Shown in pieces: positions 53,040 through 63,949 of a DNA stretch of 64,000 nucleotides. Made by a program: the position numbers and the translations under genes. Positions within the stretch are counted from its first letter, which is position 1; each line of letters starts with the position of its first letter. The notes under the pieces are model-generated. The model did not search any database. It saw only the letters and a program-made list of their open reading frames with translations, and was not told where the DNA came from. Source of the DNA: Erinaceus europaeus (lineage: Eukaryota; Chordata; Mammalia; Eulipotyphla; Erinaceidae); assembly GCF_950295315.1 (NCBI RefSeq), contig NC_080177.1, positions 77,965,096 through 78,029,095 on the forward strand, given 5' to 3'.

Positions 53040-53885
53040 AAAGACTTAAAAGGAGGGTTGAGTAGATTGCCTGTGGTGGGGTCCCAGTAGAGGTGAACTT
53101 GAACCCGACTTGGCCTAGTCAGATGCTTTTCCATCACAGTCTCAGAGCCTTTACCTGAGGGAGCTTAGTCTGTTTTAACAGCTGGCCGCTGTGCCATACC
53201 GCTGCAGGGCGGGGCAGGGTGGGGTGGAGTGCCGCCTTCTTCTCTTAGCTCTTGGGATTTCTTCCTCCCTGGGATGATGTAAGTCCCGAGGATGATTCTG
53301 GGTTTCTAGCCTGTCCTCAGAACCCACTTTGCTTTGAAAGCTTTTTTACCCAGATATAAATGGAGAGCTGGAGGGCAAGTTGGATGAAGTCAGATAAACT
53401 GATCAGATAACTAAAAGTGACATTTGTTTTTGAAGAATGTGCTTTGTGGGTCATCTCTGCATGCAAGCCTGCTCTTTCTTGCGAGAGTAGGAGGGAGCTG
53501 CAGGCAGTTGTCTGCGAGGCCATCTGTCAGAGCTTGACTGACTGGTAGCTAGAAGACGGAGAGAGAATTCCTGACGTCTCAAGTAATGGGACACTTTGGG
53601 GACACTAGAGTGGAAGGAGGTGGTCTTTGCGCTTACAACATGTTCTCAGTGTGTTTTTGAGGCCAGTCTTGTGACTTCAGTAGTCTTAAGAAAACATTTG
53701 ACTGAGAAACAATTGTATTTTGACATGAAACTGTTGGCACACAGATAAGCATAAAGATACACACTTAGGGTAGGAAGAAAGGGGTTTTTCTGAAATGTGG
53801 GTCTGGGAAACAGGTTTAATGAGACTTTCTGGCAGTAGGGACTTCTGTTAGAATGGAACCACATTATCTTTTGGACTTTAAAAAT
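53040..53885. other. SINE-free intronic sequence
   Basis: About 850 bp with no repeat, ORF or motif I recognise. It is one of the longest such stretches in the ZFYVE1 intron. Confidence 0.5.
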
Positions 53886-53889
53886 AGAC

Positions 53890-54030
53890 TCATCCAGGAG
53901 GTGGCCTAGTGGACAAAACATTGATTAGACTCTCAAGCATGAGGTCCTAAGTTCAGTCCTTAGTATAAACTGTACCAGAGTGGTGTCCGGTTCTCTTCTC
54001 TCTCTCCTCGTTTCTCATGAATAAAGTCTT
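53890..54030 (+). mobile_element. SINE, B-type
   Basis: Forward copy beside the X repeat. Confidence 0.78.
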
Positions 54031-54039
54031 TTTTTTTCT

Positions 54040-54915
54040 TTTTATGTTTTTCCACACTCTTTTTATTAGTGATTTAGAAAATTATAAAATAATAAGTACG
54101 ATTCCACACTGTTCCCACCACCAGAGTTCTGTGTCCCCATTCCCTCTTTTGGAAACTGCAGCAGTTTCCCCAAGGCTGCAGATATGGGTAGACTATTTTT
54201 ATTTAGTTATTTACTTACTTATTTATTTATTCCCTTTTGTTGCCCTTGTTGTTTTTATTGTTGTTGTTATTGATGTCATCGTTGTTGGATAGGACAGAGG
54301 GAAATGGAGAGAGAAGGGAAGACAGAGAGGGATAGAAAGATAGACACGTGGCGTGGGAGGTGGCACAGTGGCTAAGGCACTAGACTCTCAAGCATGAGGT
54401 CTTGAGTTCAATCCCCGGCAGCACATGCACCAGAGGGGTGTCTGGTTCTTTCTCTCTCTCTTCTATCTTTCTCATTAATATGTAAATAAAATCTTTTTAA
54501 AAAGAAAGAAAGAAAGATAGATGCCTGCAGACCTGCTTCACTGTTTGTGAAGTGACTCCCCTGCAGGTGGGGAGCCCGGGGCTCCAACCGAGATCCTTAC
54601 ACCAGTCCTTGCGCTTTGCGCCATGTGTGCTTAACCCGCTGTGCTACCCCCTGACTCCCTGGGTTGACTATTATTTCTATAACTGTATACACGATTTCTT
54701 TCTATATTTTTGCCCATTTTCCCCTATGGTCCTGGCTTCTCTTCCTTTTTTTTTTTTCCTTCTCTTCCTTTTTAAGTCACACCTATACCTATACTCCTGA
54801 ATGTCTTTTTTTTTTCTCCCTTTTCTCGCTCTGGGTCTGGATGGAATTGGATTTCAGAGCCCTCTAGTCACCTTTCCCTAACACTTCTCCCCCTCTGGAA
54901 GTATGGATCAAATAA
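54040..54915 (-). mobile_element. Lineage repeat X, split by nested SINEs
   Basis: Flanks 54040-54200 and 54661-54915 are one X copy interrupted by an A-type SINE. The short duplication GGGTNGACTATT flanks the insertion. Confidence 0.55.
54201..54660 (-). mobile_element. SINE, A-type, nested in X and split by a B-type
   Basis: B-type insert at about 54348-54500; AAAGATAGA repeats at the junction. Confidence 0.82.
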
Positions 54916-54924
54916 ATTAATATT

Positions 54925-55183
54925 TTTAATATTTATATATTTATTCCCTTTTGTTGCCCTTGTTGTTTTTTATTGTTGTCGTTGTTGTTGGATAGGACAG
55001 AGAGAAATGGAGAGAGGAGGCGAAGGCAGAGAGGGTGAGAGAAAAACACCTGCAGACCTGCTTCACTGCTTGTGAAGCGACTCCCCTGCAGGTGGGGAGC
55101 CGGGCGCTCGAACTGGGATCCTTATGCCGGTCCTTGCGCTTGGCGCCACGTGCGCTTAACCCACTGCTCTACTGGCCAACTCT
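54925..55183 (-). mobile_element. SINE, A-type
   Basis: Reverse copy. Confidence 0.9.
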
Positions 55184-55212
55184 CAAATTTTTTTAAAAAA
55201 ATAACAAAAAAT

Positions 55213-55415
55213 AGGGGCTAGGTGGTGGCGCACCTGGTTGAGTGCATGTGTTACAGTGCTCAAGGACCCGGGTTCCAGCTCCTGGTCCCCACGTGCAGCG
55301 GAAAAGTTTCACGAATGGTGAAGGAGGGCTGCAGGTCTCTCTCTCTAACACCCTCTTCCCTCTCAATTTCTGACGGTCTCTAGCCAATAAATAAAGATAA
55401 TTTTAAAAAAATTAA
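55213..55415 (+). mobile_element. SINE, C-type
   Basis: Full length. Confidence 0.85.
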
Positions 55416-55420
55416 AAGGG

Positions 55421-55690
55421 AGCCCTCGGCGGGTTAAGTGCACATGCCGGAAAGCGCAGGGATCCATATCAGGATCCTGGTTCGAGCCCCCGGCTCCCCA
55501 CCTGCAGGGGAGTCACTTCACAAACAGTGAAGCAGGTCTGCAGGTGTCTGTCTTTCTCTCCCCCTCTTTATCTTCCCCTCCTCTCTCCATTTCTCTCTGT
55601 CCTATCTAACAACGGCAACGACATCAATAACAACAACAACAAAAAATAACAAGGGCAACAAAAGGGAAAAATATAAAATAAAATTTTTTT
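55421..55690 (+). mobile_element. SINE, A-type (left arm of an inverted pair)
   Basis: Head slightly truncated. Confidence 0.88.
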
Positions 55691-55704
55691 TAAAGCTTTT
55701 AAAA

Positions 55705-55963
55705 AATTTTCCCCTTTTGTTGCCCTTGTTGTTTAACATTGCTGTGGTTATTGATGTCATTGTTGTTGTATAGGACAGAGAGAAATGGAGAGAGGAGGGG
55801 AAGACAGAGGGGGAGAGAAAGACAGACACCTGCAGACCTGCTTCACCGCTTATAAAGCGACTCCCCTGCAGGTGGGGAGCCGGGGATTCGAACCGGGGCC
55901 TTATGCCCGTCCTTGCGCTTCGCGCCATGTGCACATAACCTAATGCGCCACTGCTGTCTCCCT
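55705..55963 (-). mobile_element. SINE, A-type (right arm of an inverted pair)
   Basis: Reverse copy about 15 bp from the forward one. Confidence 0.88.
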
Positions 55964-56009
55964 AAAATAAAATAATTTAAAAATTAAAAAAAAACAACAA
56001 CAAACAATA

Positions 56010-56127
56010 GGGCTGGGGTAGATAGCATAATGGTTATACAAAGAGACTCTCATGCCTGAGGCTCCAAAGTCCTAGGTTTAATCCCCTACACCACTAAAGA
56101 TCACAGTGCTCTGGTAATAATAAATAC
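56010..56127 (+). mobile_element. SINE, D-type
   Basis: GGGGTAGATAGCATAATGG head. Confidence 0.85.
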
Positions 56128-56219
56128 ATAAAAATAGACTAATTTGTTTAATGTGGTTTAAGTAAATTTTTGTTTGTAATTTAGGCTGTGGAGTTCTTTA
56201 TATATATATGTATATATAT

Positions 56220-56483
56220 ATTTATATTTATTTTCCCTTTTGTTGCCTTTTTTTTTTTTTTACTGTTGTAGTTATTGTTATTGATGTTGTTGTTAGGACA
56301 GAGAGAAATGGAGAGAGGAGGGGAAGACAGGGGGAAAGAGAGACAGACACCTGCAGACCTGCTTCACCACTTGTGAAGCGACATCCCTGCAGGTGGGGAG
56401 CCGGGGGCTTGAACCGGGATCCTCACACTGGTCCTTGCTGCGCCACGTGCGCTTAATCCGCTGTGCTACCGCCCGACTCCCAT
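56220..56483 (-). mobile_element. SINE, A-type
   Basis: Reverse copy. Confidence 0.88.
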
Positions 56484-56489
56484 GTTCGT

Positions 56490-56627
56490 TTCTTTTTAAT
56501 GACAAGGAAGAAGGAAAGAGAAGAGAACCAGAGAACCACTTTGGTACTTGTTGTCGGGGATCAAACTGGGGACCTCATGCTTGAGAACCCAACACTTTAT
56601 CCACTGCACCACCTCCCGGGCTACAAA
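56490..56627 (-). mobile_element. SINE, B-type
   Basis: Reverse copy. Confidence 0.75.
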
Positions 56628-56704
56628 GTAATTAAGTTCGTTTATTTTTGGTATAGTGATCTGAGTTCTGATAACAATTAAAATAATTTTTTTCCTTTGG
56701 GTTT

Positions 56705-56845
56705 AAAAAATGTTTATTATTAGAGAGAGCGCGCCCGGAAGAACCAGAGCATCACTGTGGATGTGCTTATGCTAGGGACTGAACTCAGGACCTCCTGCTT
56801 GAGAGTCCAGGGTTTTATCCACTTTGCTATCTCCCAGACCACTGT
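56705..56845 (-). mobile_element. SINE, B-type
   Basis: Reverse copy. 56970-57450 after the (TTTTA)n holds only a decayed reverse C-like piece. Confidence 0.72.
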
Positions 56846-56912
56846 CCTTTGGGTTTGGTCTCTTTCTCTGAATTCAGTCAGGAAATGGGATGAAATCAAA
56901 ACAAACCTTCCC

Positions 56913-56968
56913 TTTTATTTTATTTTATTTTATTTTATTTTATTTTATTTTATTTTATTTTATTTTAC
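56913..56968. repeat. (TTTTA)n pentanucleotide repeat
   Basis: About eleven ATTTT units. Confidence 0.95.
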
Positions 56969-57451
56969 TTGATAGGACAGAGAGGAATTGAGAGAGGAGG
57001 AGGAGAGAGACAGGGAGAAAGAGAAAGAGATACCTGCGGATTTCACCATGTTGCTGATTTAGATCACGTGAGCAGCAGGCAGGTGCAAGCCCAGCCTCCA
57101 CTGCAGGACACCTGGATGCTGGTCTTTCAGTAATGACGGGTCACGTGCTGAGTGCTTGTTCCGTTCCTAGCCTTGGCGCCCTGCCATTTACATCTGGGTT
57201 TCACTTGGTTCCCCAAGTCTCCCCAGGGGTCGTAGAACCTGCTACCTCATTTCCAGGGAGGCTGCAGTAGTGAAAAGACCCTTTGCAAGTTCCTACAACT
57301 TCAAAGCAGGAATGGAATTTGGGTAATTGGGACTTGTGTGAGACTCCAGAGGTTGAGGGTGAACGGAGTAGTGTGATAGGCAGCAAAGGCACATGGGAGG
57401 CAGAAGGGACAGTGCGGCATGGTACACGTGCCCAGACATTTCCTCATCTAC

Positions 57452-57664
57452 TCTTTCCTTATTTATATGTTTTGGATAGAGGCAGAGAGAAATTGAGAGG
57501 GGAGGGGAGATAGGGGGGAGAGAGAGAGACAGACAGACAGACACACATACCTGCAGTGCTGCTTCATCACTCAGGAAGCTTCCCCTCCGTAGGTAGGGGC
57601 CAGGGACTCGAACCTTGTCCGCAACAAAATGTGCACTTAACCAGGTGCACCACTGCCTGGCCCC
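57452..57664 (-). mobile_element. SINE, C-type
   Basis: Reverse copy. 57665-57960 is unassigned. Confidence 0.82.
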
Positions 57665-58089
57665 TTCTATCTAGTTACTTGATGACCAGCAAGAGGTAGT
57701 CTGTGAAGCTTGGGGAGGATGGCACTGAGAATTTGGGGAGGGCGGCTCTGGAGTCACCTGGATTTTGCTGGGGGAGACCATTTCAAACACCTGGTGAAGT
57801 TGGGTGGGGTGGCTGGTTGGAAGGGTTCACACAGAGCGAGGCAGAGGGAGCTGTTGCCACCAGAACTGGATCAGAGTGGGTTCAGTGAGTGCGAGCAGGC
57901 AGACTGAGTAGGGCAGGAGTTTTCTAGCTCACTCCTTTTTGTCATCAAAGAGAATCTTTTTTTTTTTTCTTCTTGTTTTTCTAGGTTGAAGAGATAACAC
58001 AATGGTTATGCAAAAGGCACCAGAGGTCTCAGGTTCAATCCCCAGCTAAACCACAACTGAACAGTTCTCTGGTTAAAAGAGAAAAATAT

Positions 58090-58357
58090 TTATTAATTTA
58101 TTTAATATTTATTCCCTTTTGTTGCCCTTGTTGTTTTATTGTGGTTGTTATTGTTGTTGTTATTGATGTCGTCTTTGTTGGATAGGACGGAGAGAAATGG
58201 AGGGAGGAGGGGAAGACAGAGAGGGGGAGAGACACACCTGCAGACCTGCTTCACCGCCTGTAAAGCAACTCCCTTGCAGGTGGGGAGCCGGTCCTTGCGC
58301 TTTGTGCCACCTGTGCTTAACTCGCTGTGCTACCGCCCACTACCGCCCGACTCCCAA
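58090..58357 (-). mobile_element. SINE, A-type
   Basis: Reverse; deleted inside the head. A D-like copy precedes it at 57985-58085. Confidence 0.87.
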
Positions 58358-58749
58358 GAAAAAGGTTTATTTATTTTAATGAGAGACAGAGACAGATCAG
58401 AGCCCTGCTCGGTTCTGGTGTACATTGTTGCTGGGGTCTGAGTCTGAAACTTCACCAGCTAAGGCACGAGAATCTGGTGCACTATGACTGGCACTATGTC
58501 CCTAACCCCAGAGGGAATTTTTTTTTTTTAACCTTTTCCTCCCTTGATTGAAAACCAGCCCTATTACCACTTAGCCACGTTAGCCTCTTGTTTCTGACTC
58601 AGAAGAACACAAAGCACTGTGGGAAGCAGAAGGGACTGCAGCATAGCACACTTGCCCAGACATCATCTCGTCTAGCCAGTCACTACCCAGTCAGGGCAGG
58701 CAAAGGTGGTTATTGCTCATTTTACTTGTCATTAAAAAATACGATCAGA

Positions 58750-58938
58750 GGAGCTGGGTGGTGGTGCACCTGGTTGAGTTCACACATTATGGAGCACAAG
58801 GACCCAGGTTCAAACCCCAAGTCCCCACCCGCTTGGTGGCAGCTTCATGAGTTGTGAAGCGGGGCTACAGGTGCTTCTCTCCCACCCTCCTCTCTCTCTC
58901 TCTTGATTTCTCTCTGTCGCTATCCAACAGATAAATCT
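58750..58938 (+). mobile_element. SINE, C-type
   Basis: Forward copy. 58510-58749 is unassigned. Confidence 0.82.
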
Positions 58939-58992
58939 GATTACTATGTGTTCAAACGATTGAGGCTTATAAGTAAAAAAACAGGCCAGAGC

Positions 58993-59140
58993 ATCCTGGG
59001 AGTTAGCTATGCAGTGGATTAGTGTTAGACTCTCAAGCATGAGGTCCCGAGTTCGGTCCCTGGCATTGCATCACAAGTGCCGGAGGGAGGCTCTGAGTCT
59101 CTCTCACTCCTCATTCTCATTAATAAGTAAATAAATTAGA
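58993..59140 (+). mobile_element. SINE, B-type
   Basis: Forward copy. Confidence 0.78.
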
Positions 59141-59339
59141 CAAAGAAAAAGAAAGAAGTAGCTGAAACTATGAGCGCCTCCAAGAATGACTTGCACTAGA
59201 CTCGGAGAAGTACACCCAACATAGGGACACGTGTGTGTGGTGAACAGCCCCTGGAAGGCCGGAGGGCAGATGCTGGCCCTAATGTTGATGGGAAGCGCTT
59301 TTGTTTGCTTGTTTGTTTGTTTTTAAAAATTTTATTTAT

Positions 59340-59615
59340 CGGAGTCGGGCTGTAGCGCGGCAGGTTAAGTGCACGTGGCACGAAGCGCTAGGACTGGCGT
59401 AAGGATCCTGGTTCGAGTCCCCGGCTCCCCACCTGCAGGGGAGTCGCTTCACATGCAGTGAAGCAGGTCTGCAGGTGTCTGTCTTTCTCTCCCCCTCTCT
59501 GTCTTCCCCTCCTCTCTCCATTTCTCTCTGTCTTATCCAACAACGACGACATCAGTAACAACAACAACAAAGCAACAATGGCAACAAAAGGGAAAATAAA
59601 TAAATAAATATTAAA
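59340..59615 (+). mobile_element. SINE, A-type
   Basis: Full length. Confidence 0.92.
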
Positions 59616-59624
59616 ATTTTTTAA

Positions 59625-59767
59625 AAAATTTATTTATTAATGAGAAAGATAGGAGGAGAGAGAGAAAGAACCAGCCATCACTCTGGCACATGTGCTGCCC
59701 GGGATCAAACTCAGGTCCTCATGCTTGAAAGGCCAAACCTTTATCACTGCGCCACCTCCTGGACCAT
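59625..59767 (-). mobile_element. SINE, B-type
   Basis: Reverse copy. Confidence 0.88.
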
Positions 59768-59821
59768 AGTTTGAACTCTTTCATTCTTCCTTTTTTTTTT
59801 TTTTTTTGAACTCTTTCTCTA

Positions 59822-60098
59822 ATATTTTATTTATTTTCTCCCTTTTGTTGCCCTTGTTTATCGTCATTATTATTATTGTTGTTGTTGTTATTGCTGTCGT
59901 AGTTGGATAGGACAGAGAGAAATCGAGAGAGGAGGGGGAAACAGAGGAGGAAAGAGAGACACCTGTAGACCCACGCTACCACCTGTAAAGCGACTCCCCT
60001 GCAGGTGGGGAGCCGGGGGTTCAAACCGGGATTCTTCCGCCGGTCCTTGTGCTTTGCACCATGTGTGCTTAATCCGCTGCGTCACTGCCCTGGCTCCC
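59822..60098 (-). mobile_element. SINE, A-type
   Basis: Reverse copy. Confidence 0.88.
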
Positions 60099-60099
60099 T

Positions 60100-60275
60100 A
60101 ATTTTTATTTTAGTGAGAGAGATACAGAGGAAAACGTACATAGAGAAAGAAGGGGGAGAGAGATCAGAGCCCGTCTCAGCTCTGGCTAGTGGGGGTGTGG
60201 AGGATTGAACCTGGGACTTCAGAGCTTCAGGCATGAAAGTCTTTTGCAGAACCATTATGCTCTCTCCCTGACCCC
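60100..60275 (-). mobile_element. SINE, D-type
   Basis: Reverse copy. Confidence 0.72.
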
Positions 60276-60334
60276 TAGTTTGAGCTCTTTCATGACCACC
60301 AAGTTCTGTTTATTTATTTATTTATAAAATGAAG

Positions 60335-60655
60335 GTCTGGCTTCTGTCATTGCTTCTCCACTGAACATGGGTGTTGGCAGGTCGATCCATACTCCCAGCC
60401 TGTCTCTCTCTTTCCCTAGTGGGGCAGGGCTCTGGGGAGGTGGGGCTCCAGGACACATTGGTGAGGTTGTCTGTCCAGGGAAGTCTGGTTGGCATCATGG
60501 TAGCATCTGGAACCTGGTGCTGAAAAAGAGTCAACATATAAAGCAGAACAAATTGTTGACTAATCATGAACCTAAAGGCTGGAATAGTGCAGATGAAGAT
60601 TTGTGGTCTCTGTTTTGGAAAAAAGCTAGTAGGTCTGTTTAGGTATATTCCAAGG
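60335..60655 (-). mobile_element. Lineage repeat X
   Basis: Aligns with 47505-47720 and with the reverse complement of 20570-20800. Confidence 0.6.
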
Positions 60656-60787
60656 GGCCCATGACCTTACTAGTTTTGTCTGAGCCTGACATCTGATATC
60701 CAGGTGATCTAAGTTCTTGTCTGGGGAGATGGTGTCATGGTTGGAAACACCAAGTTCTTTTGTTTGCTTGTTTGTGTTTGTGTTTGT

Positions 60788-61102
60788 TTTGCCTCCATGG
60801 CTACCGCTGGTGCTCTTTGCCTGCACTATGGATCCATTGCTCCTGGAGGCCGTTTTTCCCATTGTTTGTTGCATTTGTTGTAATGACTGTTATTGTTGTT
60901 ATTGCTGTTGTTGTTATTGGATAGGACAGAGAGAAATGGAGGGGAGAGGGGAAGACAGAGAGGAGGAGAGAAAGACAGACACCTGCAGACCTGCTTCACT
61001 GGTTGTAAAGTGACTCCTCTGCAGGTGGGCAGCCGGGGGCTCGAACCAGGATCCTTACACTGGGTCCTGTTGCTTCACATCATGTGTGCTACCACCTGCC
61101 CC
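60788..61102 (-). mobile_element. SINE, A-long
   Basis: Reverse copy, 220 bp upstream of the ZFYVE1 NTPase exon. Confidence 0.87.
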
Positions 61103-61319
61103 CCTCCACCAAGTTCTTAGTCTGACCGAGGCTTTAGGAATTTCTGGTACTTGCTTGCTGAGCTAAGAGCTGGGGAGCTGCTGTCCTGGTGTTTCCTGGT
61201 CACCTCAGTCATTTTCTTGATGGGTCAGTGAAGGGCCCTTGACCATGCAGGTATTGCTAGCTATCCCAGAGACCCTACTCTTCATTTCCGGCCTCTCTTT
61301 GTTTTGTTCTTTCTTGAAG

Positions 61320-61824
61320 GTAACGAACGAAGAAGACTTTATTAGGAAATTGGACTGCAGACCTGATCAGCTCCTGAAGGTGGTTTCTATTTTTGGAAAT
61401 ACTGGCGATGGCAAGTCTCATACCCTCAACCATACCTTCTTCCACGGCCGCGAAGTCTTTAAAACCTCCCCCGCCCAAGAGTCCTGCACTGTGGGCGTGT
61501 GGGCGGCCTATGATCCAGTCCACAGAGTAGCTGTAATAGACACAGAAGGGCTTTTGGGGGCTACGGTGAATCTAAGCCAGAGAACTCGACTGCTCCTTAA
61601 GGTCCTGGCCATCTCAGACCTTGTCATCTATCGAACTCATGCAGACCGGCTGCACAATGACCTCTTCAAGTTCCTTGGAGATGCCTCGGAAGCTTACCTG
61701 AAGCACTTCACCAAGGAGCTCAAGGCTACCACTGCCCGCTGTGGCCTGGATGTCCCCTTGTCCACCCTGGGCCCCGCTGTTATCATTTTCCACGAGACCG
61801 TACACACTCAGCTGCTGGGTTCTG
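61320..61824 (+). CDS. ZFYVE1: ZFYVE1 (DFCP1) NTPase exon, residues 162-329
   Basis: The exon gives 168 codons plus one base, from VTNEEDFIRKLDC to VHTQLLGS, with donor GTGAGT at 61825. It encodes the P-loop NTPase core. The Walker A GNTGDGKS falls at residues 187-194 with Lys193, the residue whose mutation is used in the literature as the NTP-binding-defective form. A DTEG switch motif is at 235-238. The match to the human protein is nearly residue for residue, so the hedgehog domain looks intact. The ATPase-to-C-terminus part, including the two FYVE fingers, lies beyond the right edge. The ORF upstream of 61320 is intronic. Confidence 0.98.
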
Positions 61825-61939
61825 GTGAGTAGACTGGGCCCCAGGCGCAGATGGAGTCTCCTGGGTACGAGCTCACAGCTGCTGGGCTGCGACAGCGGCT
61901 TGGTTGTCGTCCCTGTAAGCATTTCTTTCTTTTTTTAAA

Positions 61940-62210
61940 AAAGTATTTATTTATTCCCTTTTGTTGCCATTGCTGTTTTATTACTGCAGTTATTATTGTC
62001 GTCATTGTTGGATAGGACAGAGAGAAATGGAGAGAGGAGGGGAAGACAGAGAGGGGGAGAGAAAGATAGACACCTGCAGACCTGCTTCACCGCCTGTGAA
62101 GCGACTCCCCTGCAGGTGGAGAGCCGGGGGCTCGAACCGGGATCCTTGGGCCGGTCCTTGCACTTTGTGCTGCGTGCACTTAACCCGCCACGCCACCGCC
62201 CGACCCCCAC
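61940..62210 (-). mobile_element. SINE, A-type
   Basis: Reverse copy 115 bp after the NTPase exon donor. Confidence 0.92.
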
Positions 62211-62224
62211 TGCACGTATTTCTT

Positions 62225-62399
62225 TGTAGTGTTTTCTTTGTGATTTTTATTAGTGATTTAATATTGGCTTATGAGATCATAAGATAATAGGAGTGTGACT
62301 CCACACCATTCTCATCACCAGAGTTCTGTGTTTGTGTCCTCTCCATTGGAAACTACAGTGGTTCTCCCAAGGTCACAGATATGTGTTGTCTATTATTTT

Positions 62400-62441
<42 letters not shown>

Positions 62442-62500
62442 AGTCATCTTTTTTGTCCATTTTTCTATGATCCTGTCATTTCTTCCTTTCTTTTTTAAAA
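62225..62500 (-). mobile_element. Lineage repeat X with internal (ATCT)n
   Basis: Matches the left flank of the 54-kb copy. A tetranucleotide run at 62400-62441 replaces part of the unit. Confidence 0.55.
62400..62441. repeat. (ATCT)n microsatellite
   Basis: About ten ATCT units inside an X repeat. Confidence 0.95.
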
Positions 62501-62529
62501 TCTTTTTTATTTTTATTTAATTTATTTTT

Positions 62530-62735
62530 TTAATTATCTTTATTTACTGGATAGAGACAGCCAGAAACTGAGAGGGAATGGGGAGATAGAGAGAGGGAGA
62601 GACAGAGAGACACCTGCATCCCTGCTTCACCACTTGTGAAGCTTTCCCCCTGCAGGTGGGGACCGGGGGCTCGAACCTGGGTCCTTGCGCACTGTAACCT
62701 GTGCACTCAAGCAGCTGCGCCACCACCCGGCCCCT
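62530..62735 (-). mobile_element. SINE, C-type
   Basis: Reverse, full length. Confidence 0.88.
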
Positions 62736-62744
62736 ATTTTTATT

Positions 62745-62890
62745 TTTTTATTATCGATCTAATATTAGTTCATAAAATGACAAGATCACAGGGGTACATT
62801 TCCACACCATTCCCACCACCAGAGGTGTGTGTGTTCTCATTCCCTCCACTGGAAACGCAGACACACTTCTACCTGGGCCAAACATGAGGA
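62745..62890 (-). mobile_element. Lineage repeat X fragment
   Basis: Shares the CACACCATTCCCACCACCAG landmark with the other copies. Confidence 0.5.
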
Positions 62891-63384
62891 GGTGTTTCAA
62901 GAAGAATATAGTGCGCAACCCCGTGCGCTGCTTGTGGCAGGGTGGAGACTGGGAATGGCCGGTTGACTTTTGAATGTAGAGGCCATCGCTAATCTGGATA
63001 AGACCTGCTTCCCCAGGTCCTGGGCAGGAAAGCCTCATGGGTGGAATCGAGAGGAAAAGGTGTCTGGGGAGGCGGCTCAGGGCAGCATCCGTGTGCCTGA
63101 GGCCCCGTGTTTGCCCCCGCCTCGCGTGGCAGGGTAGCTCTGTGGCCTCTCTCTCACTAAGTAAGTGGATGAATGAAGAGGAGGACGAGCTGCTGGCTAA
63201 ACAGCTGCTTGGCTCAGGGTTAAGCTCGACCCCCACTGCACTGGAGGAAGCTGTCATCTCTGTTACTCTTTTTCTCTCTCTACCTCTCTGTCTCTATCTT
63301 TAAAAAAAAAAAAGGAAAAGGAAAGGAGGGGGGGGAGAAAGCTCTAGCCAATAAAAAGGAAAGAGACAAAAAGAGTGATAGCTG
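62891..63384. other. ZFYVE1 intron, unassigned
   Basis: Contains only a weak E-like head near 63068-63130 and a (A)n/(G)n run near 63301-63340. Confidence 0.4.
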
Positions 63385-63385
63385 G

Positions 63386-63672
63386 GGGAGTCAGGCTGTG
63401 GCACAGCGGGTTAAGCGCAGGTGGCGCAAAGCACAAGGACCGGCATAAGGATCCTGGTTCGAACCCCGGCTCCCCACCTGCAGGGGAGTCGCTTCACAGG
63501 CGGTGAAGCAGGTCTGCAGGTGTCTATCTTTCTCTCCTCCTCTCTGTCTTCTCCTCCTCTCTCCATTTCTCTCTGTCCTATCCAACAATGACAACAACAA
63601 TAACTACAACAATAAAACAACAAGGGCAACACAAGGGAATAAATAAATAAAAATAAATATTAAAAAAAAAAA
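63386..63672 (+). mobile_element. SINE, A-type
   Basis: Full-length, young-looking copy. GAGTGATAGCTGG occurs on both sides as a target duplication. Confidence 0.93.
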
Positions 63673-63949
63673 AAGAGTGATAGCTGGAGGCTGATAAGGA
63701 ATTGCAGGCAGCTTTCTGCTGTGTGGGCATTGCAGGTATCTGTGCGCCAGCGGGGACGATAAGGCAGGAGGGAGGGACCCAAAGGAGAGGGAAGGCAGAG
63801 CAGGGACTTGGGTGATGTGCAGGTGCACGGCCGTCTTAGAGCATGTGGGCCAGGCTGCAGGTAAGTGGGGTGGTATATGTGGATGCTGTCTTTCTGTTTT
63901 CCCTTCCTCCCTTCCTCTCTCTCTTCCTTTTTTTTTTATTTTTATTTTT

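Larger units (their letters stand above)
32384..61319 (+). other. ZFYVE1: ZFYVE1 large intron (28.9 kb)
   Basis: Bounded by the donor GTAAGT at 32384 and the acceptor TTCTTGAAG ending at 61319. The coding phase is 0 on both sides and the protein joins as EEIQ-VTNEED, as in human. It is filled mostly with SINEs, one L1 3' end and a tRNA gene on the opposite strand. Confidence 0.95.

Noticed and set aside
57283..57907. Small ORFs suggesting an extra exon near 57.3-57.9 kb
   Set aside because: No splice-site pairs in phase with ZFYVE1, and the known protein joins directly across this intron.
1660..63632. Dozens of 60-120-codon ORFs with the recurring peptide RTERNGERRGRQRGGEKDRH
   Set aside because: They are A-type SINEs read in reverse; the similarity is repeat-derived, not a gene family.
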